DNA of 64,000 nt, from positions 3,024,001 to 3,088,000 of the forward strand of contig NZ_CP088014.1 in assembly GCF_021044685.1 (NCBI RefSeq). The letters run 5' to 3'. The notes beneath the pieces were generated by a model. That model saw only the letters and a program-made list of their open reading frames with translations, was not told where the DNA came from and did not search any database. This document shows positions 1 to 9,781 of this stretch, piece by piece; the stretch's first letter is position 1, and every line of letters starts with the position of its first letter. The position numbers were made by a program, and so were the translations under genes. Source of the DNA: Bradyrhizobium daqingense. Its GTDB lineage: Bacteria > Pseudomonadota > Alphaproteobacteria > Rhizobiales > Xanthobacteraceae.

Positions 1-928
1 CGATCAGCTGCGTATAGAGCAGCTTCGGATTGACGTTCGCCGCGACGTACTTCGCGCGGATGGCCGTGCCGTTCTCCAGCACGACGCCGACCGCGCGATC
101 GCGCTCGACGATGACCTCGCGCACGCCGGCATCCGTGTCGATCACGACGCCGCGATCACGCGCCGTGCGCGCCATCGCCTGCGTGATCGCCCCCATGCCC
201 CCGATGGCATGGCCCCAGACACCCTTCTTGCCGTTCACCTCGCCAAAGGCATGATGCAGCATCACATAGGCCGAGCCCGCGGCGTAGGGGCTGGCATAAT
301 TGCCGACGATGGCGTCGAAGCCGAACAGCGCCTTGACCAGATCGTGCTCGAAACGCTCGTCCAGGATCTCTCCGGCCGAGCGGGTGAAGAGATCGAGCAG
401 GCTGCGGCTCTGTTCCAGCGTGAGGCCGCGCAGGATATTGGCGGACTTGAAGGCGTTCACGGCCTCGCGGATTGCGCCCGTGCCGAAACCGTCGAGCAGG
501 TTGGGGGGCGCCCGCAGCACGAACTGGCGCAGCACGTCCGCGATGTCCTCGAGCTCGCGCGAAAACCCGTCGAGCGCGTCCGCGTCGTGCGCGCTCAGCC
601 GCGCGACCGACGCCTTGGTCCGACCCTCGCCCGTGAGCAGATAGCTGCCGTCCGGCGCGGGCAGGAAATTCTGCGCGCGCCGCTCGACGACGCGCAGGCC
701 GTGTTCGGCAAGCTCGAGGTCACCGATCACCTGCGGATTGAGCAGGCTCACGGTGTAGGCCGCGACGGAATTCCTGAACCCCGGGTGAAACTCCTCCGTC
801 ACCGCGGCCCCGCCCACGACCTTGCGGCGCTCGACCACGCGCACGCGCAGGCCCGCCTTCGCCAGATAGGCCGCGCAGGTGAGGCCGTTATGGCCAGCGC
901 CGATGATGACGACGTCGGTTTCGGTCAT
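1..928 (-). CDS. NAD(P)/FAD-dependent oxidoreductase, phytoene desaturase-like (3' part outside window)
   Basis: The reverse strand reads from an ATG at 928 without a stop to the window edge, giving about 309 residues of the N-terminal part. It opens with a Rossmann dinucleotide-binding segment, VVIIGAGHNGLTCAAYLAKAG, at residues 6-26, followed by ERR..VGGAAVTEE, the flavin-binding pattern of the phytoene desaturase / COG1233 (PYROXD2-like) family. Members oxidise or desaturate carotenoid-like or unknown hydrophobic substrates. No carotenoid gene is next to it, so the substrate is unknown. The GxGHNG form is typical of this family. The family is about 530 residues long, so roughly 220 residues are missing beyond base 1. 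The family call is firm and the precise reaction is not. Confidence 0.85.
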   Translation of the reverse strand, partial: MTETDVVIIGAGHNGLTCAAYLAKAGLRVRVVERRKVVGGAAVTEEFHPGFRNSVAAYTVSLLNPQVIGDLELAEHGLRVVERRAQNFLPAPDGSYLLTGEGRTKASVARLSAHDADALDGFSRELEDIADVLRQFVLRAPPNLLDGFGTGAIREAVNAFKSANILRGLTLEQSRSLLDLFTRSAGEILDERFEHDLVKALFGFDAIVGNYASPYAAGSAYVMLHHAFGEVNGKKGVWGHAIGGMGAITQAMARTARDRGVVIDTDAGVREVIVERDRAVGVVLENGTAIRAKYVAANVNPKLLYTQLI

Positions 929-951
929 GGAGATTCAAAATCCAATCCAGC

Positions 952-1027
952 GTCGTTCCGGGGGCGCGAAGCGCAACCCGGAATCTCGAGGTTCCGGGTT
1001 CGATGCTTCGCATCGCCCCGGAACGAC
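952..1027. repeat. Intergenic palindromic repeat, family A
   Basis: The element is bounded by perfect 12-bp inverted arms, GTCGTTCCGGGG at 952-963 and CCCCGGAACGAC at 1016-1027. Two smaller hairpins lie inside, each with a GCG..CGC or GATGC..GCATC loop arm. It occupies the promoter-side gap between divergent genes. The same GTC-A/G-TTCCGGG or GTCATGCCCGG style of ends recurs at 6059, 18436, 27674 and 54713. I read it as a dispersed, probably non-autonomous palindromic element. It could form a long hairpin in RNA. Confidence 0.7.
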
Positions 1028-1142
1028 ATCTGTATATCAAGCATTCCTCCCTGCAACATCACGTGCCCCTTTATTGCCCGATCAGGCGCCTTGTGCTCCA
1101 TTGCGCGCGTCCGGCGCCCGCCGGGTTTGAGCCGGAGCATTC

Positions 1143-3422
1143 ATGGATTCGATCGTGCAACCCGCCGCCACGGAGCAGCCGTCCTCGTCGCGCAACCGGC
1201 TGCTGTTGACGGTCTACACCGCCGCGATCTTCGTCAGCGCGCTCCTGCTGTTCTCGGTGCAGCCGCTGTTCACGAAGATGGTGCTGCCGCGGCTCGGCGG
1301 CTCGCCGGCGGTGTGGTCGGTGGCGATGGTGTTCTTCCAGTCGCTGCTGCTCGCGGGCTACGCCTATGCGCATCTCTTGATGCAGGCGAGGAGCCGCATC
1401 GTTCCGGTGGCAGTGCATCTGGTGCTGCTGGTTGCGGCATTCGCGACGCTGCCGCTCGGCATCGCCTCCGCCTATGGCGAGCCTCCCGCCTCGGGCTATG
1501 CGGTCTGGCTGCTCGGCCTGTTCGTGGTCTCGATCGGATTGCCGTTCTTCGCGCTCGCGGCCAACAATCCGATGTTGCAAGCCTGGTTCGTCCGCACCGG
1601 CCACCCCGCCGCGCACGATCCGTATTTCCTCTATGCCTCCTCCAACATCGGCAGCTTCCTCGCGCTGCTGTCCTATCCGTTCCTGCTGGAGCCGATGTTC
1701 GCGCTGCATACGCAGAACCGGTTCTGGACCGCCGGCTACGGCGTCCTAATCCTGCTGATCGCTGCCTGCGGCACGTTGCTGTTGCGTTCGCCGAAGCTCG
1801 CCGAGGTCGACGCGCGAACCGAGGAGGTGAACGCGCCGGCGCCCGGCGTGCTGACGCGGCTGCGCTGGATCTTCCTGGCCGCCGTGCCGTCCGGCCTGCT
1901 CATCGCGGTGACCGCGCACATCTCCACCGACGTCGCGGCCGCGCCGCTTTTGTGGGTGCTGCCGCTGTCGCTGTATCTGCTCACCTGGGTGGTCGTGTTC
2001 CAGTCGCGTCCGCTGCTGCCGCACAAATGGATGCTGATGCTCCAGCCGGTCGCCATCGCGGGCGTGGTCGTGCTGCTGGCCTATGGCGGGGAGCAGAACC
2101 TGCTGCTCACGCTCGGCGGCCACCAATTGTGCTTCTTCGTCATCGCCATGGCCTGCCATGGCGAGCTGGCGCGGACCCGGCCGGCCGCCAAATATCTCAC
2201 CGGCTTCTATGTCGCGCTGTCGTTCGGCGGCATGGTCGGCGGCTTGTTCGCGGGGCTCGTTGCGCCATTCACCTTCTCGTGGATCGCCGAATATCCGATC
2301 CTGATCGCGCTCGCCGCACTGTGCCGGCCGCCCGCGAACGAGCGTCTCGACGGCATCGTCAAATGGTTTTGGCTGGCCCTCGCCGCGCTCGCGGTGGCGC
2401 TGGTCGCTCCCTCCACCATGACGGGCGATCTCTCGACCTGGTTCGAGGATCACCGCGTCTGGGTCGCAGGTGCCGTCGGCGTGCTCGCCGCGCTGCTTGC
2501 GCTGGCGCTCAATGCCGATCGCTGGAAGATTTTCGCGACCGTCGCTCTCGCATTGGCGTTGATCCGGATCTATCCGGCGGACGAGGGACGCGTCACCACC
2601 GTGCGCAGCTTCTTCGGCGTGCACAAGATCGTGGAAACCCCCGGCGGCTATTTCCACGTGCTGATGCACGGCACCACCATTCATGGTGCCGAACGCTTCC
2701 GCAACAATGAGGGCGCTCAGATCACCGGCCGGCCCGAGCCGATCACCTACTATCACAAGGACGGTGGCATCGGTCAGGCCGTCACCGCAATCCGCGAGCG
2801 CAAGGGCGCGCCGCTCAAGGTCGCCGCGATCGGTGTCGGCTCTGGCACGCTCGCCTGCGCCGCCGCGCCTGGCGAGGACTGGAAATTCTTCGAGATCGAC
2901 CAGTCGATGGTGGATGCCGCGCGTGATCCCAAAAATTTCCGCTACATCTCGAGCTGCATGCCGGACATGAAGCCGGTGATCGGCGATGCGCGGCTGACCT
3001 TCGCCAGGGAGCCCGACGGCGCCTATGACCTCATCATCGTCGATGCCTATTCGTCCGATGCGATTCCGATCCACCTTGCGACGAAGGAGGCGATGAAGAT
3101 CTACAAGGACAAGCTCGCTCCGCACGGCGCCGTGGTGATGCACGTCTCCAACCGCCATCTCGATCTCGAGACCGTCGTCGTCGGCATAGCGGACGCCAAC
3201 GATCTCAAGAGCTGGGTCTTCAACGAGGATTCCGGGCGCGATGCCGATTACATCTTCTCGACCGACGTCGTCATCTCCGCGCGGGAGGAGACCGACATCG
3301 GCAAGCTCGCTTCCAACAAGTCATGGGAGCAGACCGAGGCCGATGACCGGGTGCGGGTTTGGAGCGACGACTATTCCAACATCCTGGGCGCGCTGTACCG
3401 GCGTTATCGGGATGGGGAGTAG
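1143..3422 (+). CDS. Fused MFS-like membrane protein / spermidine synthase
   Basis: This 759-residue protein has an N-terminal half (about residues 20-480) of roughly a dozen hydrophobic membrane segments. It is followed by a cytosolic polyamine-synthase fold from about residue 540. In the C-terminal part GVGSGTLACAA is the nucleotide-binding glycine loop, FFEID the acidic ribose-binding turn, and IIVDAYSSDAIP the region that holds the catalytic Asp in spermidine synthases. This architecture matches the annotated fused MFS/spermidine synthase family, whose transferase substrate is not established. Aminopropyl transfer is therefore an inference from the fold. The gene stands alone, with repeats on both sides. 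The start is the ATG at 1143, just upstream of the first membrane segment. Confidence 0.88.
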   Translation: MDSIVQPAATEQPSSSRNRLLLTVYTAAIFVSALLLFSVQPLFTKMVLPRLGGSPAVWSVAMVFFQSLLLAGYAYAHLLMQARSRIVPVAVHLVLLVAAFATLPLGIASAYGEPPASGYAVWLLGLFVVSIGLPFFALAANNPMLQAWFVRTGHPAAHDPYFLYASSNIGSFLALLSYPFLLEPMFALHTQNRFWTAGYGVLILLIAACGTLLLRSPKLAEVDARTEEVNAPAPGVLTRLRWIFLAAVPSGLLIAVTAHISTDVAAAPLLWVLPLSLYLLTWVVVFQSRPLLPHKWMLMLQPVAIAGVVVLLAYGGEQNLLLTLGGHQLCFFVIAMACHGELARTRPAAKYLTGFYVALSFGGMVGGLFAGLVAPFTFSWIAEYPILIALAALCRPPANERLDGIVKWFWLALAALAVALVAPSTMTGDLSTWFEDHRVWVAGAVGVLAALLALALNADRWKIFATVALALALIRIYPADEGRVTTVRSFFGVHKIVETPGGYFHVLMHGTTIHGAERFRNNEGAQITGRPEPITYYHKDGGIGQAVTAIRERKGAPLKVAAIGVGSGTLACAAAPGEDWKFFEIDQSMVDAARDPKNFRYISSCMPDMKPVIGDARLTFAREPDGAYDLIIVDAYSSDAIPIHLATKEAMKIYKDKLAPHGAVVMHVSNRHLDLETVVVGIADANDLKSWVFNEDSGRDADYIFSTDVVISAREETDIGKLASNKSWEQTEADDRVRVWSDDYSNILGALYRRYRDGE

Positions 3423-3447
3423 GGAAGCTCGGTCACCTCGGACGCAT

Positions 3448-3590
3448 CTCGTGCCCCGGCTGCGCAGCACGAAGTGATGCGCTGCAGAGCAGGGAGCCCA
3501 TGGCGCGTCGGTCTGGGTCCCGGCTCTGCGGAGCAACGTTGCCGGACGATGCTACGCATCGCCTAGGCTGCACCGCGTCCGGGACACGAG
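3448..3590. repeat. Intergenic palindromic repeat, family C
   Basis: The element starts CTCGTGCCCCGG at 3448 and ends CCGGGACACGAG at 3579-3590. The ends are imperfect inverted copies, with internal GC-rich hairpins between. It fills the space between two convergent genes. A shorter copy with the same ends lies at 22055-22113. The position suggests a bidirectional terminator-like role, but there is no T-run. Confidence 0.65.
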
Positions 3591-3596
3591 ACTATC

Positions 3597-4577
3597 TTAC
3601 GGCGCCACCGGTGTCCCCGCCGGCAACGCAATTCCCTTCTCGCCGGCGACCTGCCGCAACAGATCCGGTCTGTCCGAGATGATGCCGTCGACGCCGAGCT
3701 CGATCATGCGCGCCATGTCATCGGGTTTGTTGACCGTCCACACCACGACGCGCAGTCCGAGCCCGTGCGCCTCCGAAATTAGCGCCGCCGTCACATCGCC
3801 GAAATGAGGCGACCACACTGAGCCGCCCGCGGCCTTGATCGTCCGCGGCAGCGAGCCGCCGTGAAAGGCCGGATTGAATCCCGCCGTCCACGGCGTGGCC
3901 TTGTCGAGCGCTACTGTGCTTGTGCCGCGCTGGAGCGTGAGGTACGCCGTCGGCATCTTCGGCGCCTGCTGCTGCACGAACTGCAACGTTCTCCAGTCGA
4001 ACGACTGGATCATGACCCGATCGGAGAATTTTTCATCCTCGATCACGCTGAGCAGCCTGGTGACGAACGCTTGCGGCGCCAGCGATTCATCCGGGCGGTT
4101 CGGATCGATCTTGGTCTCGATGTTGAAGCGCACGCCCGTGTTGCCGGACTTGCGCACCAGCGCGAACAGCTCGCGCAAAGTGGGAATGCGTGTCCCCGGC
4201 ACGGCGCGCTGGTCGGAAAACTGTTTCGCATAGGCGCTATCCGGCCGGATCTGGCCGACGTCATACGTCCTGACCTCGTCGAGCCGCAGCTTCACGAGGG
4301 GGGCGCCGGGTGGGCGCACATAGATGCCGCGGGCATCGCGGGCAAGATCGGGATTGAGCCCGCGGTCATGCGAGACGACGACCTCGCCGTCCGCGGTGAC
4401 GCCGACGTCGAGCTCCAGCGTGTCCACGCCCATCGACAGCGCGTTGGCGAAGGCCGGCAGGGTGTTTTCCGGCAGCAGCGCCCGTCCGCCGCGATGTGCT
4501 TCGAGGTCGAAACCCATGGCTTGTCCCGCTATCAGGACCAATGACACAGTCACAATGGTCGCGGCACGTGATGGCAT
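3597..4577 (-). CDS. Periplasmic glycerophosphodiester phosphodiesterase
   Basis: This 326-residue GDPD/TIM-barrel enzyme hydrolyses glycerophosphodiesters, from phospholipid turnover, to glycerol-3-phosphate and an alcohol. The first 22 residues (MPSRAATIVTVSLVLIAGQAMG) look like a signal peptide, so it should act in the periplasm. Catalytic hallmarks are visible: AHRGGRALLPENTLPAF (His and the E..N of the active site), TLELDVGVTADGEVVVSHD (metal-binding Glu/Asp and the second His) and FNIETKID. The C-terminus has VVVWTVNKPDDMARMIELGVDGIISDRPDLL, the usual family ending. I chose the ATG at 4577 because a longer frame would add a non-secretory Ser/Arg-rich stretch and run into the next gene. 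It reads in the same direction as the L,D-transpeptidase upstream, 58 bases away. Confidence 0.93.
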   Translation of the reverse strand: MPSRAATIVTVSLVLIAGQAMGFDLEAHRGGRALLPENTLPAFANALSMGVDTLELDVGVTADGEVVVSHDRGLNPDLARDARGIYVRPPGAPLVKLRLDEVRTYDVGQIRPDSAYAKQFSDQRAVPGTRIPTLRELFALVRKSGNTGVRFNIETKIDPNRPDESLAPQAFVTRLLSVIEDEKFSDRVMIQSFDWRTLQFVQQQAPKMPTAYLTLQRGTSTVALDKATPWTAGFNPAFHGGSLPRTIKAAGGSVWSPHFGDVTAALISEAHGLGLRVVVWTVNKPDDMARMIELGVDGIISDRPDLLRQVAGEKGIALPAGTPVAP

Positions 4578-4635
4578 GGTGCCTCGAAAGGAAACTGTTG
4601 CTGGTGGTGGCCTGCGAGGGCGGCCGCCGACCGCG

Positions 4636-5421
4636 TCAGTTCTGATAGTAATAGCCGGGCGGCTGATAAACCTGCCGGGGCTGCGGCTGATAATAGGTGC
4701 CCTGCTGGCCATAGCCTTGGTCGTAATAGGGGCGCGGCTGCTGCTGATAGACCTGTGCGTCATAGAGCGGGCGGCTGGCCGAGCGCGGCGCCGGATAGCG
4801 CGCGCCGGTGTCGCTGCCGTCGGCGGGATAGATGTAGTTGTCGTCCTGCGGCAGGTAGCGGCGCGCAGTCTGCGCCGGCGGCGCCAAGTTCATGGGGTCG
4901 CTGGTGGTGGCGTATTGCTCTTCGGCAGGCGGTTGCTGGGCGCGGGCCACCGCATTGGCATTGCGGCCACGCGGATTGCGCGCCATCGCCACCTGGGCCG
5001 AGCCGGTCAGCGTGACCGTGGTGTTGAGCACGCCCTGCTGCTGTACCAGCGCATAGAGCGTCGAGGCGTTCTGGCGCGACAGCCGCACGCAGCCGTGCGA
5101 GGCCGGCGAGCCGAGCCGGCCGACCGAATCCGTGCCGTGGATGGCATGCCCGACCTTGGTGAAGAAGATCGCGTGCGGCATCGGCGCGTCGTCGAATTCC
5201 TTGGAGTAATGATCCTCTTCCATGCGGAAGGCACGGAACGCACCGTTCGGCGTTTCGCGCGAAGGCAGGCCGGTCGAGACCGGCCAGCGATAGCGCGCGA
5301 CGCCGTCGACCGCGACGGTCATCTGCTGATTGTCCTTGTCGACCGTGATCTCGACCTTGGCTTGCGCGGCGCCTGCGCTCAAAAGCATCAGGGATGTGAA
5401 AGCAATCAAAAACGAACGCAT
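4636..5421 (-). CDS. L,D-transpeptidase (YkuD / ErfK-YbiS family)
   Basis: This 261-residue secreted enzyme should make 3-3 cross-links in peptidoglycan or attach proteins to it. Residues 1-21 are a signal peptide ending AGAAQA. The YkuD domain spans about 24-145 and contains the diagnostic HGTDSVGRLGSPASHGCVRL, in which the SHGC Cys is the nucleophile and the upstream His is the partner. The C-terminal 110 residues are a low-complexity tail rich in Gln, Tyr and Pro, probably a wall-facing linker rather than a catalytic part. The start at 5421 puts the signal peptide at the N-terminus. Upstream ATGs add charged sequence that does not fit export. It may be co-transcribed with the phosphodiesterase. 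Confidence 0.93.
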   Translation of the reverse strand: MRSFLIAFTSLMLLSAGAAQAKVEITVDKDNQQMTVAVDGVARYRWPVSTGLPSRETPNGAFRAFRMEEDHYSKEFDDAPMPHAIFFTKVGHAIHGTDSVGRLGSPASHGCVRLSRQNASTLYALVQQQGVLNTTVTLTGSAQVAMARNPRGRNANAVARAQQPPAEEQYATTSDPMNLAPPAQTARRYLPQDDNYIYPADGSDTGARYPAPRSASRPLYDAQVYQQQPRPYYDQGYGQQGTYYQPQPRQVYQPPGYYYQN

Positions 5422-5735
5422 CGGACTTCTGGCCTCCGGCCTGTTCATGCTAGGCGCCGCGGCTCTCCGTCCCCCGGCGTGCACTATGCCTGCAATCCGG
5501 CTTTCGTTCCAGCGGCCTGGCCGCCCATCGTTAACGCGACGCATGACGTAAGCAAGGCCGCTTGGTGCCACGCAGGGTGCGGTGGCGCTGACATTTTCGC
5601 GAGCCGGACGTGCGTTCACAACGCCGACAATTCGTCACAAAGCCGCAACCATTCCGCCGCGCCGCGCGTTGATTACGGCTCCTCGTCAGGCGGCGTCCGC
5701 CGCCAATCATTCCTTGCCGCCTTCTGGGATCGAAG
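5422..5735. other. Intergenic gap between divergent genes
   Basis: These 314 bases separate the divergent L,D-transpeptidase and the small Gly-rich gene, and must hold both promoters. Frames that open here show no family features. I see no strong hairpin, repeat of the families found elsewhere in the window, or recognisable operator. Confidence 0.5.
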
Positions 5736-6056
5736 ATGAACAAAGCCCGTGTCGCCGCCATGCCGGCCGGTTTGCCCGTCCGCCTGCTGTTCGCAGCCGC
5801 CGCCATCCTGCTCGCGCTATTGTCGCTGCCGCAAGCCGGCCACGCCCAGGGCATCGTGCGCGGCGCCCGGGAAGGCTCCTATGAGGGCAACCGGATCGCA
5901 GGTCCCGTGGGCGGCGCGGTTGGCGGTGTCGTCGGGGCCGGTGTCGGCGGCGCCGTTGGCGCTGTCGAGGGCGTGCTCGGAATTCCCCATCGTCATTACC
6001 GTCACCGCTGCCGCGGCTATTACGACGGGTATCACCATTTCCACTGCTATCGCTGA
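5736..6056 (+). CDS. Small secreted glycine-rich protein, function unknown
   Basis: This 106-residue protein starts with a signal peptide (hydrophobic FAAAAILLALLSL, cleavage likely after GHAQ). It is followed by a run of GGxxGG repeats (residues about 55-80) resembling glycine-zipper outer-membrane segments. The tail is rich in His, Tyr, Arg and Cys (HRHYRHRCRGYYDGYHHFHC), which could bind metal, although that is only an inference from composition. Such small proteins are common in Bradyrhizobium, where they are annotated as hypothetical. It is convergent with the ABC permease gene, with only a palindromic repeat between them. Confidence 0.72.
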   Translation: MNKARVAAMPAGLPVRLLFAAAAILLALLSLPQAGHAQGIVRGAREGSYEGNRIAGPVGGAVGGVVGAGVGGAVGAVEGVLGIPHRHYRHRCRGYYDGYHHFHCYR

Positions 6057-6058
6057 TC

Positions 6059-6157
6059 GTCATTCCGGGCGCCCAAAGGGCGAGCCCGGAATCCATCAGC
6101 GGCAAAATCAGTGGATGGATGGATTCCGGGCTCTTGCTTCGCACGCCCGGGAATGAC
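6059..6157. repeat. Intergenic palindromic repeat, family A, filling a convergent gap
   Basis: The ends are GTCATTCCGGGC at 6059 and GCCCGGGAATGAC at 6145-6157, inverted copies with one extra G. Two inner hairpins carry further CCCGGAATCC / GGATTCCGGG matches. It begins 3 bases after one stop codon and ends 3 bases before the stop codon of the opposing gene, so it is the whole intergenic region. A transcript in either direction could fold it into a strong hairpin. Confidence 0.75.
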
Positions 6158-6159
6158 GG

Positions 6160-6917
6160 CTAATTCTTCAGCCGGTACCCGGTGCGGAAAATCCACCAGA
6201 TCACGACGAGGCAGACCACCAGGAACGCCACGGTCATGCCGACGCTGACGCCGATGCTGACGTCGGCGATCTCGTAGAAGCTCCAGCGGAAACCGGAGAT
6301 CAGATAGACGACCGGGTTGAGCAGCGCCACCGTGCGCCAGGCGGGCGGCAGCATGTCGATCGAGTAGAAGCTGCCGCCGAGGAAGGTCAGCGGCGTCACC
6401 ACCAGCATCGGGATCATCTGCAGCTTCTCGAAGCCGTCGGCCCAGATGCCGATGATGAAGCCGAACAGGCTGAACGTCACCGCCGTCAGCACCAGGAAGG
6501 CCAGCATCCAGATCGGATGCTGGATGTGCAGCGGCACGAACAGGCCAGCCGTCGCCAGGATGATGAGGCCCAGAATGATCGACTTGGTCGCGGCCGCCCC
6601 GACATAGCCGATCACGATCTCGAAATAGGAGATCGGCGCCGACAGGATCTCGTAGATCGTGCCGGTGAATTTCGGGAAGTAGATGCCGAACGAGGCGTTG
6701 GCGATGCTCTGCGTCAGCACCGAGAGCATGATCAGGCCCGGCACGATGAAGGTGCCGTAGCTGACGCCTTCGACCTGGCTGATGCGCGAGCCGATCGCGG
6801 CGCCGAACACCACGAAATAGAGCGAGGTCGAGACCACCGGCGAGACGATGCTTTGCAGCAGCGTGCGCCAGGTGCGTGCCATTTCGAACAGATAGATGGC
6901 GCGGATGGCGCGGTGAT

Positions 6918-6921
<4 letters not shown>
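6160..6921 (-). CDS. yadH: ABC-2 type transporter permease, YadH-like
   Basis: This 253-residue integral membrane protein has about six membrane segments. It reads closely like E. coli Yad[35 protein letters not shown] and [15 protein letters not shown] match that family's conserved blocks. It should form the membrane channel of an ABC-2 exporter together with the ATPase encoded just upstream. The start ATG (6921) overlaps the ATPase stop codon (ATGA), so the two are translationally coupled. The exported substrate is unknown. Related ABC-2 exporters move drugs, polysaccharides or lipids. Confidence 0.9.
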
Positions 6922-7841
<920 letters not shown>

Positions 7842-8131
7842 GATGGCCGCAAGACTTAAGGGGCAAAAGCTGGGGAGGGAGGCTGGAACCTGCCGGGACG
7901 GGCGGGTCAGCGGTGCCTTGACATAGGAACGGTCTTGCCCGGTCGCAATCGCCGGGAGAAAAATGGTCTCAAAGCAGGCCCGTCGGCGGCAGGTTCCAGA
8001 TAAGTGTTGCGCGATGGTCACGGCCTGCTGCTAAGATTGTCGCTCACGCGGCTCTTTGTTGCGTCTGCGAGCACGTCGTGGCTACGATTCCAGCCAATCG
8101 CGATGCGTATTGTCCCCAGGGAAAAAGATCG

Positions 8132-8848
8132 ATGAGACCGAACGGCAGTCACACCGCCGGCGCCAGCCAGTTGTCCGCCCTTCGCATGTGGGCGATGGGC
8201 CTGCTCTTGCTGTCAGCTGTTGCCATCAGCCCGACCAGCGTCAAGGCCGCGCCGAGCCAGGCCGCGGCGGCGACCACGCATGTCTATCTGCTCCGCGGCG
8301 TGCTTAACATCTTCTCGCTCGGGCTCGACACGATCGGCGCCCGGCTCCAGGCGCAGGGCATCCCGGTGACCGTCGCCAATTTCGTCTCCTGGTCCTCGCT
8401 CGCCGATGAAGCTGCGGCCGCCTACAAGGCCGGCCGCCTCAAGACCATCATCCTGGTCGGCCATTCCTCCGGGGCAACCGCGCTGCCGGATATGATCGCT
8501 AAGCTCAACCAGCTCGGCGTTCCCGTGAAGCTCGCGATCGGCCTCGATTCCGTGTTCAAGACCAAGCTCTCGACCGGCGCGGAGCGCTACATCAACATTT
8601 ATATCGGCGATGGTCCCGGCGAGCCGGTGCGCGCTGCTGCGGGCCTGCGCGGCAAGCTCGACAATGTCGACGTACGCGGCACCGGTGTCGGCCACGTCTC
8701 GATCGACAAGAACGAGGCGATCCAGCGCCGTGTCATTGCCGAGATCAACGCCGCGATCATGCGCTCCCGCGCCCCGGTTGCTCCGGTTGCCGAGCCCCGT
8801 GCGCCGCGGTCCTCGCACTCGGCGGCGGCGGCTCCGGCAAGAAACTAA
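8132..8848 (+). CDS. Secreted lipase/thioesterase-like alpha/beta hydrolase, function unknown
   Basis: This 238-residue protein has a signal peptide (MGLLLLSAVAISPTSVKA) and a minimal alpha/beta-hydrolase core. The nucleophile elbow is VGHSSG, followed by a candidate acid in IGLDSVF and a candidate His in GVGHVSIDK, so a full Ser-Asp-His triad is plausible. It is a paralogue of the LysM-containing protein at 15110-16051: both start the mature part with VYL(L/F)RG, then LGLDTIGARLQAQG / TGMDRLGEKLTQAG, and share ERYINIYI / ERFINIFL and the HVSIDK / HINIEK block. The tail is Pro/Ala-rich. I chose the ATG at 8132, after an AGGGAAAAAG purine stretch. The substrate is unknown, and cell-envelope location is inferred. 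Confidence 0.75.
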   Translation: MRPNGSHTAGASQLSALRMWAMGLLLLSAVAISPTSVKAAPSQAAAATTHVYLLRGVLNIFSLGLDTIGARLQAQGIPVTVANFVSWSSLADEAAAAYKAGRLKTIILVGHSSGATALPDMIAKLNQLGVPVKLAIGLDSVFKTKLSTGAERYINIYIGDGPGEPVRAAAGLRGKLDNVDVRGTGVGHVSIDKNEAIQRRVIAEINAAIMRSRAPVAPVAEPRAPRSSHSAAAAPARN

Positions 8849-8920
8849 GGCGATAGCGCGACGGGCACGTCGCGCCGCACTCTGCCGGCGTGAAGCTCGG
8901 CCGCTCCTCCGTGCCTCGCG

Positions 8921-9766
8921 TTATCTCATGAACGCGCGGATGCTGTCCGCAATCTCCTTCGCATGCGTCTCCAGCGCAAAATGGCCGGTGTCGAAGAACT
9001 GCACCACCGCATTGGGATTATCGCGCTTGAAGGCCTCGGCACCAGGCGGGATGAAGAACGGGTCGTTCTTGCCCCAAACCGCGAGGAACGGCGGCTTGTG
9101 CGTGCGGAAATAATCCTGGAATGACGGATAGAGCGCTACGTTGCTCTTGTAGTCGCCGAACAGGTCGAGCTGCACGTCGTCCGAGCCGGGACGCGCCAGA
9201 TAGAAATTGTCGAGATTCTGGCCATCCGGCGACACCAGTGTCGGATCGGGCACGCCATGCGTGTACTGCCAGCGTGTGGCCTCTGGCGTGAGGAAAGCGC
9301 GCAGCGCCTCACGGTTGGCCGGTGAAGGATCTTGCCAATAAGCCTTGATCGGAGTCCAGCCATCGCTGAGACCATCCTCATAAGCGTTGCCGTTTTGCGA
9401 GATGATGGCGGTGATCCGCTCGGGATGGCGTAGCGCGAGCCGGAAGCCGGTCGGCGCGCCATAGTCGAAGACGTAGATGGCAAAGCGATCGAAGCCGATC
9501 ACCTCGGTGAAGCGGTCGATCACCTTCGCGACATTGTCGAAGGTGTAGCGGAAGCTGTCACGCGAGGGCATGTCGGACTGGCCGAAGCCGGGAAGGTCCG
9601 GTGCCACGATGTGAAACCGGTCTGCAAGCAGCGGGATGAGGTCGCGGAACATATGGCCCGCGCTCGGGAAGCCGTGAAGCAGCAGGAGCATCGGCCCTCC
9701 CTTCGGGCCGGCCTCGCGATAGAACACCTTGAAGCCGTCGACATCAGCGGTGCGGTAGGTCGTCAT
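8921..9766 (-). CDS. Alpha/beta hydrolase with Asp nucleophile (haloalkane dehalogenase / epoxide hydrolase type)
   Basis: This cytoplasmic hydrolase has about 281 residues. It shows the HGFPSAG oxyanion loop, the DLPGFGQSD loop, a nucleophile elbow VFDYGAP with Asp instead of Ser, an acid in WGKNDPFF and the catalytic His in DTGHFALE. An Asp nucleophile is the mark of haloalkane dehalogenases, fluoroacetate dehalogenases and epoxide hydrolases, so carbon-halogen or epoxide opening is likely. The actual substrate cannot be told. I chose ATG 9766, with GGAG six bases upstream. An in-frame ATG at 9778 is a close alternative. It is divergent from a CGNR-type regulator, which probably controls it. 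Confidence 0.87.
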   Translation of the reverse strand: MTTYRTADVDGFKVFYREAGPKGGPMLLLLHGFPSAGHMFRDLIPLLADRFHIVAPDLPGFGQSDMPSRDSFRYTFDNVAKVIDRFTEVIGFDRFAIYVFDYGAPTGFRLALRHPERITAIISQNGNAYEDGLSDGWTPIKAYWQDPSPANREALRAFLTPEATRWQYTHGVPDPTLVSPDGQNLDNFYLARPGSDDVQLDLFGDYKSNVALYPSFQDYFRTHKPPFLAVWGKNDPFFIPPGAEAFKRDNPNAVVQFFDTGHFALETHAKEIADSIRAFMR

Positions 9767-9781
9767 GCCGATCTCCATCCT

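Noticed and set aside
209..2710. An 833-codon open frame on the plus strand overlapping the first two genes
   Set aside because: It is Arg/Ala-rich without domains and lies antisense to the flavoenzyme and out of frame with the spermidine-synthase fusion. It is a by-product of high GC.
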